Of a stretch of 64,000 bases of DNA, positions 1 through 11,843 are shown piece by piece (position 1 is the first letter of the stretch; the number at the start of each line of letters is the position of its first letter). The notes beneath the pieces are model-generated. The model searched no databases. It was not told where the DNA came from and saw only the letters and a program-made list of their open reading frames with translations. Source of the stretch: Ligustrum vulgare (lineage: Eukaryota; Streptophyta; Magnoliopsida; Lamiales; Oleaceae). The position numbers were made by a program, and so were the translations under genes. The stretch covers positions 49,093,466-49,157,465 of the forward strand of contig OY743183.1 of assembly GCA_963555705.1 (NCBI GenBank), read 5' to 3'.

Positions 1-284
1 TGTCAATGTATTTTGACTTAGTTGAGCTCCTGTTGTTACTGGAATATAAATCTGCTGAGTTATTGTCACAATATAACTTTAGTGGTCTTTCTATACCATA
101 CAGAATACGCAGCCTTGTGACAAAATTTCGCAGCTATATTCCATAATTAAATGCACCCAAAATTGCTACAACTGTGCTACAAAGTGAAAGAAGCTAAAGT
201 GTCTGTTAAGCACTCCATCCGGAAATAGCTCCTCCAACCAGCAGATAAATGTAGCCTTATGTGGATCTTTTACTTTCTTGGCAT

Positions 285-1413
285 CTAGTAAAAATCGGAA
301 TCATAATACCATATGATCTCCAACTGATCCGATTTTCTATATGTGAGCATGTAATCTTTTGTTCTCTTTAAATACTTTATAACCCATGTTTGGCTGCTTT
401 CCAAATGATCCATCCCAGGGTTACTTAAATATCTGATTAGTATCCCAATAATGTATGCAATATCCAAACGCATACAAACTTGAGCATACATCAAACTCCC
501 TATAGCTGAACTATATGGGATCCTCTGCATTTCTTTAACTTCAAGATAACTTTTCGGGCATTAGTCGAGACTAAATTTGTCTCCCTTAGCGATAGGGCTA
601 TCCCCTGATTTACTGTCTTGCATGCCAAACCTCTTAAGTACTTTATCGATATAGCCCTTTTTGTGACAATTCAAGAATACCCCGAGAACAATCCCGGTGT
701 ATCTGAATTTCTAATACAAAAGAGACGTCACCAAGATTTTTAATCTCAAAATTCCTTGACAAAAAAAAAATCTCATAATTTTATGTGACATACCTATATC
801 ATTAGTGGCAAGCAATAATCAACATAGAAAACCAGAAAAATTTACTTACTCCCACTGAACTTGTAATACACACAACCATCAACAACATTAATCTCAAGAC
901 CAAATGAGATATTACTTGATGAAATTTGTATTACCCTTAACGAGAAGTTGGCTTGAGCACATAAATGGATTCCTTTAATTTGCAAACCATTAGCTTTGGG
1001 TCTAAAGAAACAAAGTTTTCTGATTGCACCAAATAGATCGTCCCATCAATGCCGTAATTGAGAAACGCCACCTTAGTATCCATTTGATGTAACTCGAGGT
1101 CAAAATGTGCAACAACCTAACTTTCCTGAAAGAGTCTTTCGTAGAAACCAAATTAAAAGTCTCTTTATAGTCAATGCCATCATTCTGTGTAAAGCCCTTA
1201 GATACAAGACGAACCTTATATCTTTCCACATTACCTTTCGAATCCTTCTTGGTTTAAAAATTCATTTAAGACCAATGGGCTTCGTACCTTCTGGTAATGG
1301 GACAAGATCCCAAACTTTATTGTCTTGCATATGCTTATACTCCTTATCAATCCACTTATGAGAGTTAGAACCCTGCATGGCCTGATGGAATTGATTAGAC
1401 CATCTTCCACCAT
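285..1413 (-). pseudogene. copia reverse transcriptase / RNase H remnant (copy A)
   Basis: Minus-strand translations show RT starting near 1229 with ERYKVRLVSKGFTQ and DYKETF, the usual N-terminal copia RT block, and ending at 285-530 with IGSLMYAQVCMRLDIAYI and RYLSNPGMDH, the RT-RNase H connection of copia pol. The pieces lie in different frames. Around 807-826 the codons expected to give the catalytic YVDD motif are shortened so the frame is lost after YVD. The same lesion is in the copy at 31689-31708. The polymerase cannot be active. Confidence 0.88.
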
Positions 1414-1449
1414 TCCATTATTTTCCTTATGTTCTTGGAAAAATACTAT

Positions 1450-2030
1450 TTAAATTATCCGGAATAGAATTTTTTCCCTTTCTCTCGTGGATTTCCTTAA
1501 TGGCTTTAGTTATTGAGGTTGTTGAGTTTGTATTTCTGAAATTTACCTTTTTTTTTTTGGATGGGAGGTTCTTCAACATTGTCTAGTTGAGATTCCGAAT
1601 ATGCTTCTTGATCAATGACATGCATAGAAACTTGCACATTGTCAAAAGCAATAGTAGGAATCGAAACCGATCCTTCCTCAACTTATTCCTTAAAGACAAT
1701 ATCTCTAACCTTATTTCTCCCTCCAAACTCAACATCCTCAAAAAATGTTGAAGTTCCCATTTCAAAAATTGACTTAAGTGTGGGATTATAAAATTTAATA
1801 GCCCCTTAAACGCTCAGAATAACCAATAAAGTAGCTGCTGACTGTTTTGGAGTCTAATTTTTTTATGTGGCCTATAAGGCCTTGCCTTAGCTGGACATCC
1901 CCAAATGTAGAAATACTTTAGACTAGGTTTTTCTGCCTGTCAAAAGTTCTTAAGGTATTTTAGCAGCTGCTTTAGTTGGTATTATGTATGATCTTTCTTT
2001 AAATGTCCAGATTTCTAACAAAAGAAACAA
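1450..2030 (-). pseudogene. copia integrase C-terminal remnant (copy A)
   Basis: Between about 1840 and 2000 the minus strand reads blocks such as IPTKAAAK, YIWGCPAKARPYRPH, which are the C-terminal side of plant copia integrases (the region just after the DDE core). It is interrupted by stops and frame changes. The catalytic core itself is not visible between this block and gag, so much of protease and integrase has been deleted. The equivalent block in copy B lies at 32577-32867. Confidence 0.8.
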
Positions 2031-2478
2031 CCTTAATGTGTTTATGTGGTTTCTTTTTTTCTGAACCCTTAACAACTTTATGTTCTTTATTTATTTTATT
2101 GCCCTTATCTTTAGAGGTGTTTTCCAAGTGAACACTTTCAGTTCTGTCCTACTTCAACTTTTCTTCCTCTTGCACACAAAATAGAATGAGCTCATTTAGA
2201 GTTCATTTCTCCCTTTGATAGTTACAACTGACCTTAAATTGACTAAATTGTGCAAGAAGCTTGCACACTATGAAATGAGCTCATTGAGAGTCCATTTCTA
2301 CTTTGACAGTTATAACTAACCTTAAATTAATTATATTGTGTAGGAAGCGATATCAATACCAAATACACGAGCAAGTCATTAGACAAGTCGAGTTTTAGTT
2401 CCTTAAGTTTTGAAGCAGTGTGAGACATCTACATGATGTACTCCCTTATTTTCCCATTGCCTTTATACTTTATTGAAA

Positions 2479-2748
2479 TCAAGCTTTGCATAAGCGCGCT
2501 TGTTTCAGCCTTATCGTTTTTTTTTTTTTTTTTGCAAAACGTTTCTTAATTTCGGCAAGGAATTCATTGGCATCATTTACCTCCTCAGATACTATGCCAC
2601 TAAAGGCTTCCGGAATGCCGCACTTAATGATCATGAGACTCATGTAATTTAAGCAATCCCACTTCTCAAAGTTCCTCATTTGATTAGATGAACTTTCATC
2701 CGTAAGAGGAGCAGGTTGTTCAATCCTTAGTACACGGTCTAGATCCAT
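2479..2748 (-). pseudogene. copia gag N-terminal remnant (copy A)
   Basis: An 89-residue minus-strand frame begins MDLDRVLRIEQPAPLTDESS and contains a WDCLNYMSLMIIK block, as in plant copia gag polyproteins of the UBN2/gag-polypeptide type. It ends in a lysine run made by a poly-T tract at 2517-2533 on the + strand, where the frame is lost; copy B lacks that tract. The start codon is kept here but has become ATC in copy B. The rest of gag and the zinc knuckle are not recognisable. Confidence 0.72.
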
Positions 2749-3030
2749 GCAGCCAACGAAAAGTTAATGTTTTTGTTTTGATCCTTGAAGTTTATTCCAT
2801 AAATACAGGGATGAAAATTGAGCTTGTAGATATACTACTAGCAGAATTTGAAACCGAATAGAGAACACTTAAATAAAATTGCTCACATAAATACCTTATT
2901 ATGCAAATCATATTTTCAAATAATGGTAGAGCCCATCACAAGATACCTAGCACAACATCAATATTTAGTCTTTGGACAAAAATATTGACTTGTAAGTGGT
3001 ACTCTTGGTGTAGTAATCAACTACTGACAG

Positions 3031-3425
3031 TAAGACATGTCAACCAACAAACCTTTCTTTGGACCGATTTGTTGATCACAAGTAAAACCAAATAACTGTC
3101 ACGTATTTATCACCACAAGTTCATGTGAAATTCGGGTCAAATATTGACCTTCCTTTGGGCCGATCAATATCCGCATGAGATAACACACAAACACCTAATT
3201 TTCCCTTAGTGCCGTGATCAAACACTGGCAATAAGACATGTTAACCAATAAAACTTTCTTTGGACCGATTTATTGGTCACATGTTAAACCAAATAATTGC
3301 CACGTGTTTATCACAACAGGTGCATGTGAAATTCGAGCCAAATATTGACCTTCCTTTGGGCCGATCAATATCCTCAATGAATAACACACACAAATACCTT
3401 CTAATATTCAAAGTTAATTAATATC
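3031..3425. repeat. two-copy tandem repeat, ~201 bp, in the copia leader (copy A)
   Basis: The segment starting TAAGACATGT at 3031 recurs at 3232, with the shared blocks CTTTCTTTGGACCGATTT, CATGTGAAATTCG and CTTCCTTTGGGCCGATCAAT. The same arrangement is in copy B at 33771 and 33972 with identical spacing, so the duplication predates both insertions. A CACGTG (G-box core) lies in the second unit near 3302. Confidence 0.85.
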
Positions 3426-3589
3426 CACAAGAGAGGTTGCTTTGGCAACATGTTGCTTCAACTAACTTACTTTCGAATATTATATTTCTCAAAAGATTCC
3501 GATGTACCAAGATTTGAAACTGAAATCCATTGATTTGCATTTATTTTTGACTTTAGGATTTGAATTATAGAATTCAAAACTTTAGAATA

Positions 3590-4340
3590 AAGCAATCCTT
3601 AAGTTAGGAGAGTCTAATTGCAATATTCTTAAACTTTTGGTGGCCAATCGTTAAAAATTTAAGTTTGAAGGACTTAAATTACAATTTTCCCAAAACTTTA
3701 TTGGCCAATTTAGAGAAATTCTAAACTTTAGGTCCCAATTTGAAAGAAAAACAAAATTTAGAGGGCCAAAATTGGAAATTTTCAATCATTAAAGGTTGAT
3801 TTTGAAAATTTTCAAACTTTAGGGGCCAATTCAGAAAATTCCCAAACTTTAGGGACTTAATTTAAAAAAAAAAATTCAAACTTTAAGGACCAATTTTGAA
3901 AATTTCCAAACTTTAGTGACTGAATTAAAAAATTTTCAAACTTTAAGGACCAAATTAAAGAATTTCATAACTTTAGGTGCTTTATTAGAAAATTTTCAAA
4001 CTTTAGGGACTGAAAATGAAAATCTTCAAACTTTAGGGACTGGATTAGAAAATTCTCAAACCTTAAGGGACCAAATTAGAGAATTCTCAAGCTTTAGATT
4101 CCGATGTTTGAAAATTTTCATACTTTAGGGAACAATTTAGAAAATTTTCAAACATTAGGGGCTGGATTCTAAAGTTTTAAAACTTCAGGGACTGAATCAT
4201 AAAATTCCATAACTAGAAGGTCCTGACTTAACTAAATTATAACTTCAGGGGCTCAATTTATAAATTTCAGAACTTTAAGGGCCAACTTAAATAATTTCAT
4301 AACTTCAAGGGCTAAAGTTATAAATTTCAGAACTTTAGGG
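3590..4340. repeat. degenerate ~30-bp tandem array in the copia leader (copy A)
   Basis: About 20 diverged units share the pattern AAACTTTAGGGACTGAATT followed by an A/T-rich AAAATTTTC spacer. The period is about 30 bp; translated on the + strand over 3916-4128 it gives a 10-residue periodicity, which shows the array, not a protein. It lies between the primer-binding site and gag. Copy B has a shorter version at 34310-34900. Confidence 0.85.
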
Positions 4341-5102
4341 TTTAAACTTTATTTCATAATAACCTTTAGGGACTTGGTCTGCAATAAACCCAAAAAATCC
4401 GAAATTGCACAATAAGTCCTCAAAATCATCTAATTTCCAAGCCAAGCCTCTGCCTCAAAAAATCAAATTATTGCAGCAAGGGTTTTTAACCCTAGCCGTC
4501 GCAGCCGTCGCCCTTCCAAGACACCGGTCATCCCCATTAGAATGGCTGTCTACCAGTGCCACCGCAGCGCAGTCCGCGGCTGCTCGAACAAGCAGCCGCG
4601 CGAAGGCAGCGCTGAACTCACTTACAGCGCCTGCAGGTGCTGCAATTTCACCCCCTGCCGCTAGTGCCGGCGGCGACTGCAGCCGTCGGACAAACCTCCT
4701 TCAACTTAATCCGACACCAAATCCACATCATTTCTTCGCAAGTTCTAAACTTAACACCTCAAATCGAATCCATACACATTCAAACCCCAAATCGAATCAA
4801 AATTTTTACAGGTTTCGAAACCAAATACAACCCAAAATCAAGTCCATATACAAAACCGAATCCAAGCATAGACACATACATATTCACAGACGAAAATGTG
4901 AGCAGGATTTTTTTTTTTTTTTTTTTTTTTTCAATCCATACCCAACCGAAAACATTCAAGCCCAGTAGGTAATTCATGCTGTGTATGTATAATTCTCAAT
5001 TACACGAAATCAGTAGCATTGGTTTTTACATATACATACGCAAAAGTTAGGGTTTTACATATATGCGTGTAAAAATCGATCTGATAATTCAACACGATGT
5101 TG

Positions 5103-5114
5103 GCTCTGATACCA
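5103..5114 (-). other. primer-binding site, initiator tRNA-Met type (copy A)
   Basis: The + strand reads GCTCTGATACCA, so the minus strand gives TGGTATCAGAGC, the classic plant initiator-tRNA-Met primer-binding site, two bases inside the 5' LTR. It fixes the element's orientation as minus. Confidence 0.93.
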
Positions 5115-5116
5115 CT

Positions 5117-5573
5117 TGTTAGAAAATTTATTACAGATAATAATTTATCTATAATCTAAATAATCATCATGTTGGAATTATCAAGAATTAAATAACTGAA
5201 GCGGAAGCGTACCTTAATCAAACGTGATTCACGATAAACGATTCGGCGGTATTTGGATCTTCCAAATCAATACGTAGTCCTTATTATCTCTCTGATGATG
5301 GGATGTCAGACAGAATGAACAGTACGTAGGATTCAGGGACCATAACCGACTTTATATACTGAATTGCCAATTAACCTAATCCGGCCCATCATGAATTAGG
5401 TAATGGCCTGGTATCTACACATAAAAGTCCATAAATTTAATTAGATGCATTAAAGCCCAATTTACCAAATCCTTATTAGATCACTTTAAATGGGTTTAAC
5501 CAAATTTGATAGCCTTTTATTCAATACACAATAATTCACATATAAACCCACATGATTGATTAAAATCCTTACA
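5117..5573 (-). repeat. 5' LTR of copia copy A
   Basis: A 457-bp LTR bounded by TGTTAGAAAA and ATCCTTACA (+ strand). It aligns end to end with the 453-bp LTRs at 29851-30303 and 35721-36173. On the minus strand GTATATAAAG (5350-5359) is a plausible TATA box. Confidence 0.93.
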
Positions 5574-5656
5574 CTTTTCCCTTTAGAAATTTTGGGTGCT
5601 TGTTCAATTTCCATGAAAATCCAGATCCACCCATATCTCTTTTCTCTATTTCTATT

Positions 5657-5660
<4 letters not shown>

Positions 5661-5711
<51 letters not shown>
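5661..5711. repeat. poly(A) tract, ~51 bp
   Basis: An uninterrupted A run on the + strand 88 bp outside the copia LTR. No coding or retroposon body was recognised upstream, so it is annotated as a simple repeat. Confidence 0.95.
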
Positions 5712-5714
<3 letters not shown>

Positions 5715-6174
5715 AGAAGAGCGTACCTAAAGCTTGATGCCACCTACTATAGAAAAGCACGGTCACTGCGAGTGTAAGGATTGTTTCAGAATTTTAAAAA
5801 TGAAGGAAGATATTTGTTACCAAAAGCAAAGCTGGAGCTACTGGACGTGTAAAGCAGCGAAGGCCGTCGAGATGCCTACAAAAATCTGAGAAGCTTAGTC
5901 TATGGAGCCAACTGGGAGAAGATGTTGTAGAAGAAGAATTGCTCTCTCCAGGGAATTTCCAGAGAGTGAACGTCTCCTGTGAATTTTCGTTTTCAAAATT
6001 TACCTGATTTTGAAAATATGTTTTATATTGTTAAAATATTTTTTAAAATATTTGATATTTTATAAATAAGTCCTTAAAGTCTTGTTCTTTTGTACTTAAC
6101 CTTTTTTTTTTTTTTTTAATAAAAATCATTCATTTGGGCCAAAAAAACTTGGCCCGTTTTATTTGTTATTATTA
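5712..6174. other. intergenic stretch, nothing recognised
   Basis: AT-rich DNA with short frames only; no RNA gene, promoter or transposon terminus was recognised. Confidence 0.5.
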
Positions 6175-7760
6175 GGGAAAATCACGTAACTATCTAAATG
6201 TTTTTTAAAGATAAGATTTCAAATTCAAGAAACTTAGGTGCATTCTTTCAAAAATCAGGTTTTGAACAAAAATAAGTAATTAAATATATTTTATTAATTA
6301 AATAGGTCAAGGTCACAACTATGTACAATTTAGGGTCATAAACATAAATTACAAATTTATAGGTCACAAATTATGAAATTTTTGGGTCACAAATTATAAA
6401 ATTGTTTGGTCACAACTTAATTTTCGGTCAAATATCATAAATTTATAGGTCGCGATTTATTCTCGATCACAAATTATCAAATTAATCGATTACAAATTAT
6501 TATTCAATCACAAATCATCATAAATATTAAAGGTCACAATTTATTTCTTGGTCACAAATATTTGGTTACGACTTATTTCTCGATCACAAATTAAAAATTT
6601 ACAGGCCACGACTTACTTCTCGATTACAAATCATTAATTTTTTAGGTTACAATTACGCATTTTATAAGTCACAATCACAAATTTGTTAGTCACAACTTAT
6701 TTATCAGTCACAAATTACGAATTTTGTAGGTCACAACTTTTTCTAAGTCACAAATTAACAAATTTTGAGTCACAATCATTTATAATTGGTCACAAATTAA
6801 CAATTTGTGAGTCACAATTACATATAATTGGTCACAAATTAACAACTTGTGAGTCACAATTACATATAATTGGTCACAAACAAGTTACACACCCTAAACC
6901 TACCCTACACCACTGCACCCTATCAAGACCCAACCCAAGACAACTCAATCCTAATCCCACTCCTGCCAGCCATCGGCCGCCTGCACCATTGCCACCGCCC
7001 TTTGCTCGCTGCACCATCACCACCGACACAACACACTGATTACACCACCACTCCATTGAAAAATAGACAAATCAAAACCAGCAAAAATCATCAGCGACCA
7101 CCACACACCGCTGCAGCAGCGACTGCGACCACCACATCCTATCTTACTGCAACAACCAACAATCAACATCACCACCACCACCACCACCGTGAGCTCACCA
7201 ACACACACAACTATCCCGAACGCCATTGGATCACAACACCGTTGGTACCACATAAAGTTGTAGCCACATTAAATCTACCTTCGCTACCACAACTTCACCA
7301 ACACCTACAACACACACCAACAAAAGAGGCTACTATTCTGCCAGATGCAGGCAGAGATCAGATCTTTGGCTTTTTTTTCCTGCTTCAAGGAAGCGGTGGT
7401 GATCGGCGGCGATCAGATTCGCCATCAGTTCACGTTGACGCAACAATCTCTGCTTACTGCTTGGAGGCAGTGGTGGCGAGATCTCACTGGTGCTACTTCC
7501 TGCTTCTCCGCCGCTGGTGTGGTTCACTTTGGCCGATGGGGGTGGGATAAAATGGTGGAGTCGTTGATAGAGATGGTAGAGAGAGCCGAGATGTGGAAGG
7601 ATTTATTTTTGAGTGTTTGCAATATTTTGTACGTTAATGTTTTATATATATATTGAGTTAATAATATTATTTTATTGTTTAAAACTTAACTTGATTTTTG
7701 AACAAATAATGTGCAAACCTGATTTTTGAATTGATAAGTTTAAAACTTTGTGTGGGTGTA
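6175..7760. mobile_element. unclassified repeat family copy 1 (GTCACAA-rich; possible MULE-like)
   Basis: The left part is an AT-rich array of GGTCACAAATTA-like units (6300-6890); the middle (6890-7560) is abruptly GC-richer, with CACCACCAC and GCAGCAGCGAC low-complexity segments; the right end is AT-rich again. Both flanks carry a block resembling CAAAAATCAGGTTT in inverted orientation (near 6250 and 7710), and the outermost bases GGGAAAATCAC and GTGTAATTTTCAC are roughly complementary. That resembles long terminal inverted repeats, but no target-site duplication was found. A second copy of the array plus CACCACC segment is at 47900-48830. Confidence 0.4.
6300..6890. repeat. GGTCACAAATTA degenerate tandem array
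   Basis: Units of roughly 20-24 bp beginning GGTCACAA recur throughout. At the right end a 42-bp higher-order unit, beginning GGTCACAAATTAACAA, is repeated almost exactly near 6790 and 6832. The resulting + strand frame has a 14-residue period and is not considered a gene. Confidence 0.8.
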
Positions 7761-8736
7761 ATTTTCACATGTAATATACTGTAATTGAAAAATACCTGAT
7801 TTTCAAACTATTCGTAATATTATTGGATTTCTTGTCATAACTTTAGAAAAATACCGAATTTTGAAGAGAGATAATATAATATTTGATTGACAAGATTAAC
7901 TGGAAATCCTTTTATTAAGGAAAATTGTTACAAATTATTTAGCTAATTAAATTAGAAAATTTCAATTATTCTGAAATTTAGCCACTCTTTTCCTTTCTTG
8001 ACGGACTATAATCTTCTATATTTGTGTACTGATTAATCCCTGCTATTTTTATGTAGCATTACATTGTTGCTACTAATATTACATGTAATGTAATATATTG
8101 TAATACATGTTGTCATTACAGTGTATATAACATCACAAAATGACGGTATTTTAATTACATTACAGGGATTATAATAGTAGATAAAATGAAATTAAACTCA
8201 TTGAAAGACTATTGTGCATGTAATTTTGCCTCATAGAGTGTTATGCAGTATCACTAAATGTATTATTACAACGGATGTAATATATAATACAAGGTGCTGG
8301 GGTTGCTCGTAATATTACATTCCATACAATTACTTAATAATTGAAAAACATTACATTTGATGTAATTCAGAAGCTGATATATGATTTTATCGATTAAATT
8401 TCATCTAACACCAGTTTGAGGTATGGTAAATTGCATGTGGTTTTAATTAAATTACATAACTCGTAATATCACGTCCGATCTAGAAAATGATTTATCATAT
8501 TATTAAACTAATTTAATAATTTTAATTTTTATATTATTAGTTGATTTTAAATGTAATTACAGCCCAATTTAATCTCCTAAATAAATGGTAAATACATCCC
8601 TAAATAATAGGCTACATAATTAATGAGGTCAATCAAATAATACACTCTCTCTCATAGAATTCAATATTTTTCTAAATAGTTTCAAAATAATGTATTTATC
8701 TAAAAAAGATTGAAGAAACTAGTGTAGAGTCTAATT
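7761..8736. other. intergenic AT-rich stretch, nothing recognised
   Basis: Several ATTACATGTAAT-like palindromic TA-rich words occur around 8060-8170, but no coding region or transposon terminus was recognised. Confidence 0.5.
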
Positions 8737-8737
8737 A

Positions 8738-8782
<45 letters not shown>

Positions 8783-8783
8783 T
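8737..8783. repeat. (ATT)n microsatellite
   Basis: An uninterrupted ATT/TTA run of about 15 units, followed directly by a GGGCACTGG...CCAGTGCCC inverted repeat (8790-8835). Confidence 0.95.
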
Positions 8784-9084
8784 AGGCTGGGCACTGGCAA
8801 GCCCAAGGTCCTATGCGATCCAGTGCCCAAGCTGGGCCTTAGTGGGCTTGGCCCCTGGAAAATAGCATGGCTGATACATATATGTTCTAAGGTAATTCAA
8901 TTTTAGAGCATCTTCAATTCACCATGTGAGTTGCGAAATATCATAAACAAATATACATAGTAGGTGAAAATACTCTGTAACACAATGTAAAGCTTGTGTG
9001 TTTTAAAAATATAGATAATGTGATATGCTCTTTCTACATCTAGATCTTCCGTGAAATTTGATGACTTAACATTTTTTAATTTTC

Positions 9085-9087
<3 letters not shown>

Positions 9088-9147
<60 letters not shown>
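9088..9147. repeat. (TA)n microsatellite
   Basis: About 30 TA dinucleotides without interruption. The minus-strand Tyr-Ile repeat frame across it is an artefact. Confidence 0.95.
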
Positions 9148-9150
<3 letters not shown>

Positions 9151-9611
9151 TTTTAATAAATTAAATTAAAAAAAATTGTCGTTAAATAAAGTTATATAAA
9201 AGTATTATTCATTGAAATGTTTTAAAAAATAATAATTTAAGATTAATATAGATTTTTTTTTTTTTTGGTAATAATTTTTTTTTAACTACCAAAATAAAAT
9301 ATAAAAATGAAATATAGTACAAGAAAACAACATTTATAGTTTATAATAACGAAAAGTTTAATATTATTTTAACTATTTTGTGAATGGGTTATTATTTTTA
9401 AATTGAAAAAATGCCACATAATCAACATTATTTAGATGTAGAATGAACCAATTGAGAGTAACTTTTAGACTTTTCCGTTTATTTATTCGCGATCTTTAGA
9501 AGTACGTCTTTCATTGTCACATCGCCACAATCCACGTAGTCGTCGATTGGAGATATTCTTAGGAGTATGTAAAACTGTAAACAAAATTATCAGCATGCCA
9601 TAAAAAATTAA

Positions 9612-9628
9612 GCCTCCGTTTGGTAACT

Positions 9629-9680
<52 letters not shown>

Positions 9681-9820
9681 ATATGTTTATAAACAACACA
9701 ATTTTCCAAATCATTTTTTAACCACACACATTTTCTCTCTCCAATTTTCAACCATTACTTTTTACCTCAAAATCATAAATAAACAAGTTTATAAATCAAA
9801 CAGTGTTACTAAACGGAGGC
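9612..9820. mobile_element. Tourist-like MITE, 209 bp
   Basis: Terminal inverted repeats GCCTCCGTTTGGTAAC and GTTACTAAACGGAGGC match at 15 of 16 bases and are flanked on both sides by TAA, the 3-bp duplication of PIF/Harbinger-type elements. The interior has a T run of about 47 (9630-9676) and no coding capacity. A diverged relative ends at 52558 with the same terminus. Confidence 0.85.
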
Positions 9821-9823
9821 TAA

Positions 9824-11781
9824 AACATTTGAATGTGAATCATTATTTAACTGAATTAGACACGATTTTGAAAAAGTAACACATTATTAGACTTCTTACT
9901 TGTCTTATCCAATTCAAGCCACGTAGTCGTTTATAATTGTATTTTGAACTTTCATATTAAAATGTTGGACGTCAACCTTAGGCGCCCCATCGTCCATATC
10001 TTGTGAATTAGTGGAGGATGTAAATCGCAAGTTATATATGCCTCAAGTTGGTCAGAGTCTAGGTACCATCTAGTGGATTGATAAAATGTCTAACCAATTC
10101 GAACATGTGAATATTCAAACCTGCAACCTCTGCGCTGCAAGCGTTTCATATTCATATTTAAGTGACGTGGGATTTTACATTAACATGTACTCGATGCAAT
10201 GATTTATTTGAGAAATCTATTTACACTGATAATATTTCCATTTCAAAAGTACAAACTTATTGCAAAAGTATTACAAACCCTAGTAATGATTATTGATGTC
10301 ATATTCATGATGCAAAATCTTAGTAAATGTACATTTTTTTGATTCTTTATTGCTATGGGCATATAAAGTAGTAGCCAACTTCGGTATCCCTTTTTGAAAT
10401 AATGGAGTCTATAATATGCTTTGTTCTTCCTAGGTTGTGGCCTGTATGGCAAAACACATTGCCCACAAATGATTAAAGCAAGAACTCTCCCATGAAAATG
10501 GTGGATTGCCAGAGCAGAAAGTCATTTTCATTGCATGGATTATAATGGCAATAACTGTGCATGGCAGGAGTAGAATTTTGATTTATATATCTTCATTTCA
10601 TAAGGGCATTTTCTCAAACAGTTTGTATAATCATTTCACCCAAGACATTCTCCTGCTATGTCTATTCGAATTTGATCTTAGTCGAATCTTCACTTTTTCT
10701 CCCGCATGCAGCATACAAAAATGATCTATTGTCCACAGTGGACAATATAAAAATTTCCCACTGATAAATATAAAGGAAAGGAGAAAAAATATTAGGGTTG
10801 CTCGTGAGAGTCTTATGCATGCTCTGATAGCATGATAAATATAAGCAAAGCGAATGTTTGTAAAATGAACGAAAATTCTATAGAACCAGGTACCTAGTTC
10901 CTTAGTGAACCAAGTGATGAGATGACTGTTTAGTCAGCTCAATTAGAGTTTTCAAAATTAAAATTGGAGCCCAAAAATTATGTTTAATTGGTAACTGACT
11001 AAGCAGCCATTTTATCACCTGATTCCATAGAATTTTCAGTAAAACAAATGCTATATTTTATTTATGTATACTGAATACACGCGCGCGCGCGCACAAGGAT
11101 CTTATACTAAACTCCAGTATTTTAAAAAGTATAAAGCGTGACGAAGCGGCGATGTCGAACTTCAAGTTTAAGCGTGAAAAAGTATGACAATGCACAAGCG
11201 AAGTGTGGATAAAACGCGAAGCATGACGAAACGTGAAGATCAAGTCATGACCCAGATATAGAGATAAATAAGAATGACATGATTGATATCAAAAGATATA
11301 TTTCAATATTTACAAAAGATATTTACAACTAATCACCAAATCATGACCCAGATTTTTGCTCTTTTGTCATAATCGATATCTCATTGGACATCTCTCTAAC
11401 ACCCACCACCATTGAATGCCCACAGCCCACATATAGATAGTTCACAAGTTCCACTTTTAGAATCAACTTGTAATTAAATGGAGAATGTCCGATAGACTAT
11501 AAACCGAAAAATCTAATTCTTATATATAAGAGTTATTAAATTTCAGTATTCTACTAGAAGTAGCTCTCTCCAGGTCGATTTGTCTGTAACTAGGGTCATT
11601 CCTAGAATAGTAAGTGCCCTGATACTAGCTAATTGTAACAACCACATTGAAAAGAACTCACCCTTAAAATCGACTTTTAAGAGGAGGGTCAGGCGGGTTA
11701 TGAATCCGCAAACTAAACAACATGGGGTACAATTTTCCTAATATAAAAAATAATATGACAATGACAAATGAATAATGAATA
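9824..11781. other. intergenic stretch, nothing coding recognised
   Basis: Short frames only. A (CG)n run of about 12 bp lies at 11081-11093. Around 10050-10145 the minus strand carries GCAGGTTTGAATATTC, which faintly resembles a pol III B box, but no SINE structure could be established. Confidence 0.5.
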
Positions 11782-11799
11782 TAAGGGCATCTCCAATCC

Positions 11800-11836
11800 A
11801 GACGGCAAAATAGCAATTACCACCATTTTGCCGTCT
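11800..11836. repeat. 12-bp perfect inverted repeat near the Harbinger left end
   Basis: AGACGGCAAAAT at 11800-11811 pairs with ATTTTGCCGTCT at 11825-11836, with a 13-base loop. It lies 15 bp inside the putative element terminus, where transposase-binding subterminal motifs are expected. Confidence 0.85.
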
Positions 11837-11843
11837 AGGGGAG

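Larger units (their letters stand above)
1..5573 (-). mobile_element. Ty1/copia LTR retrotransposon copy A, left-truncated by window edge
   Basis: In element orientation this runs right to left: 5' LTR (5117-5573), primer-binding site (5103-5114), a long repetitive leader, a gag remnant, integrase and RT/RNase H remnants, then the window edge; the 3' LTR lies outside. It is collinear and highly similar to the complete element at 29851-36173, which defines its ends. All reading frames are broken, so it is non-autonomous. The target-site duplication cannot be checked because only one end is visible. Confidence 0.93.

Noticed and set aside
3590..4340. CRISPR-like look of a 30-bp periodic array
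   Set aside because: Units are degenerate, spacers are not unique, and the array is in a plant retrotransposon leader.
4405..4968. 187-residue + strand frame, Ala/Ser-rich then Phe run
   Set aside because: It is antisense to the copia leader, has low-complexity composition, ends in a poly-T tract, and is not kept in copy B.
6683..7550. Overlapping + strand frames of 118 and 226 residues
   Set aside because: The first is the translated GTCACAA array, the second a His/Thr-rich low-complexity frame; no recognised domain or consistent splice structure.
10050..10145. B-box-like GCAGGTTTGAATATTC on the minus strand
   Set aside because: No A box, no cloverleaf and no SINE tail could be found.
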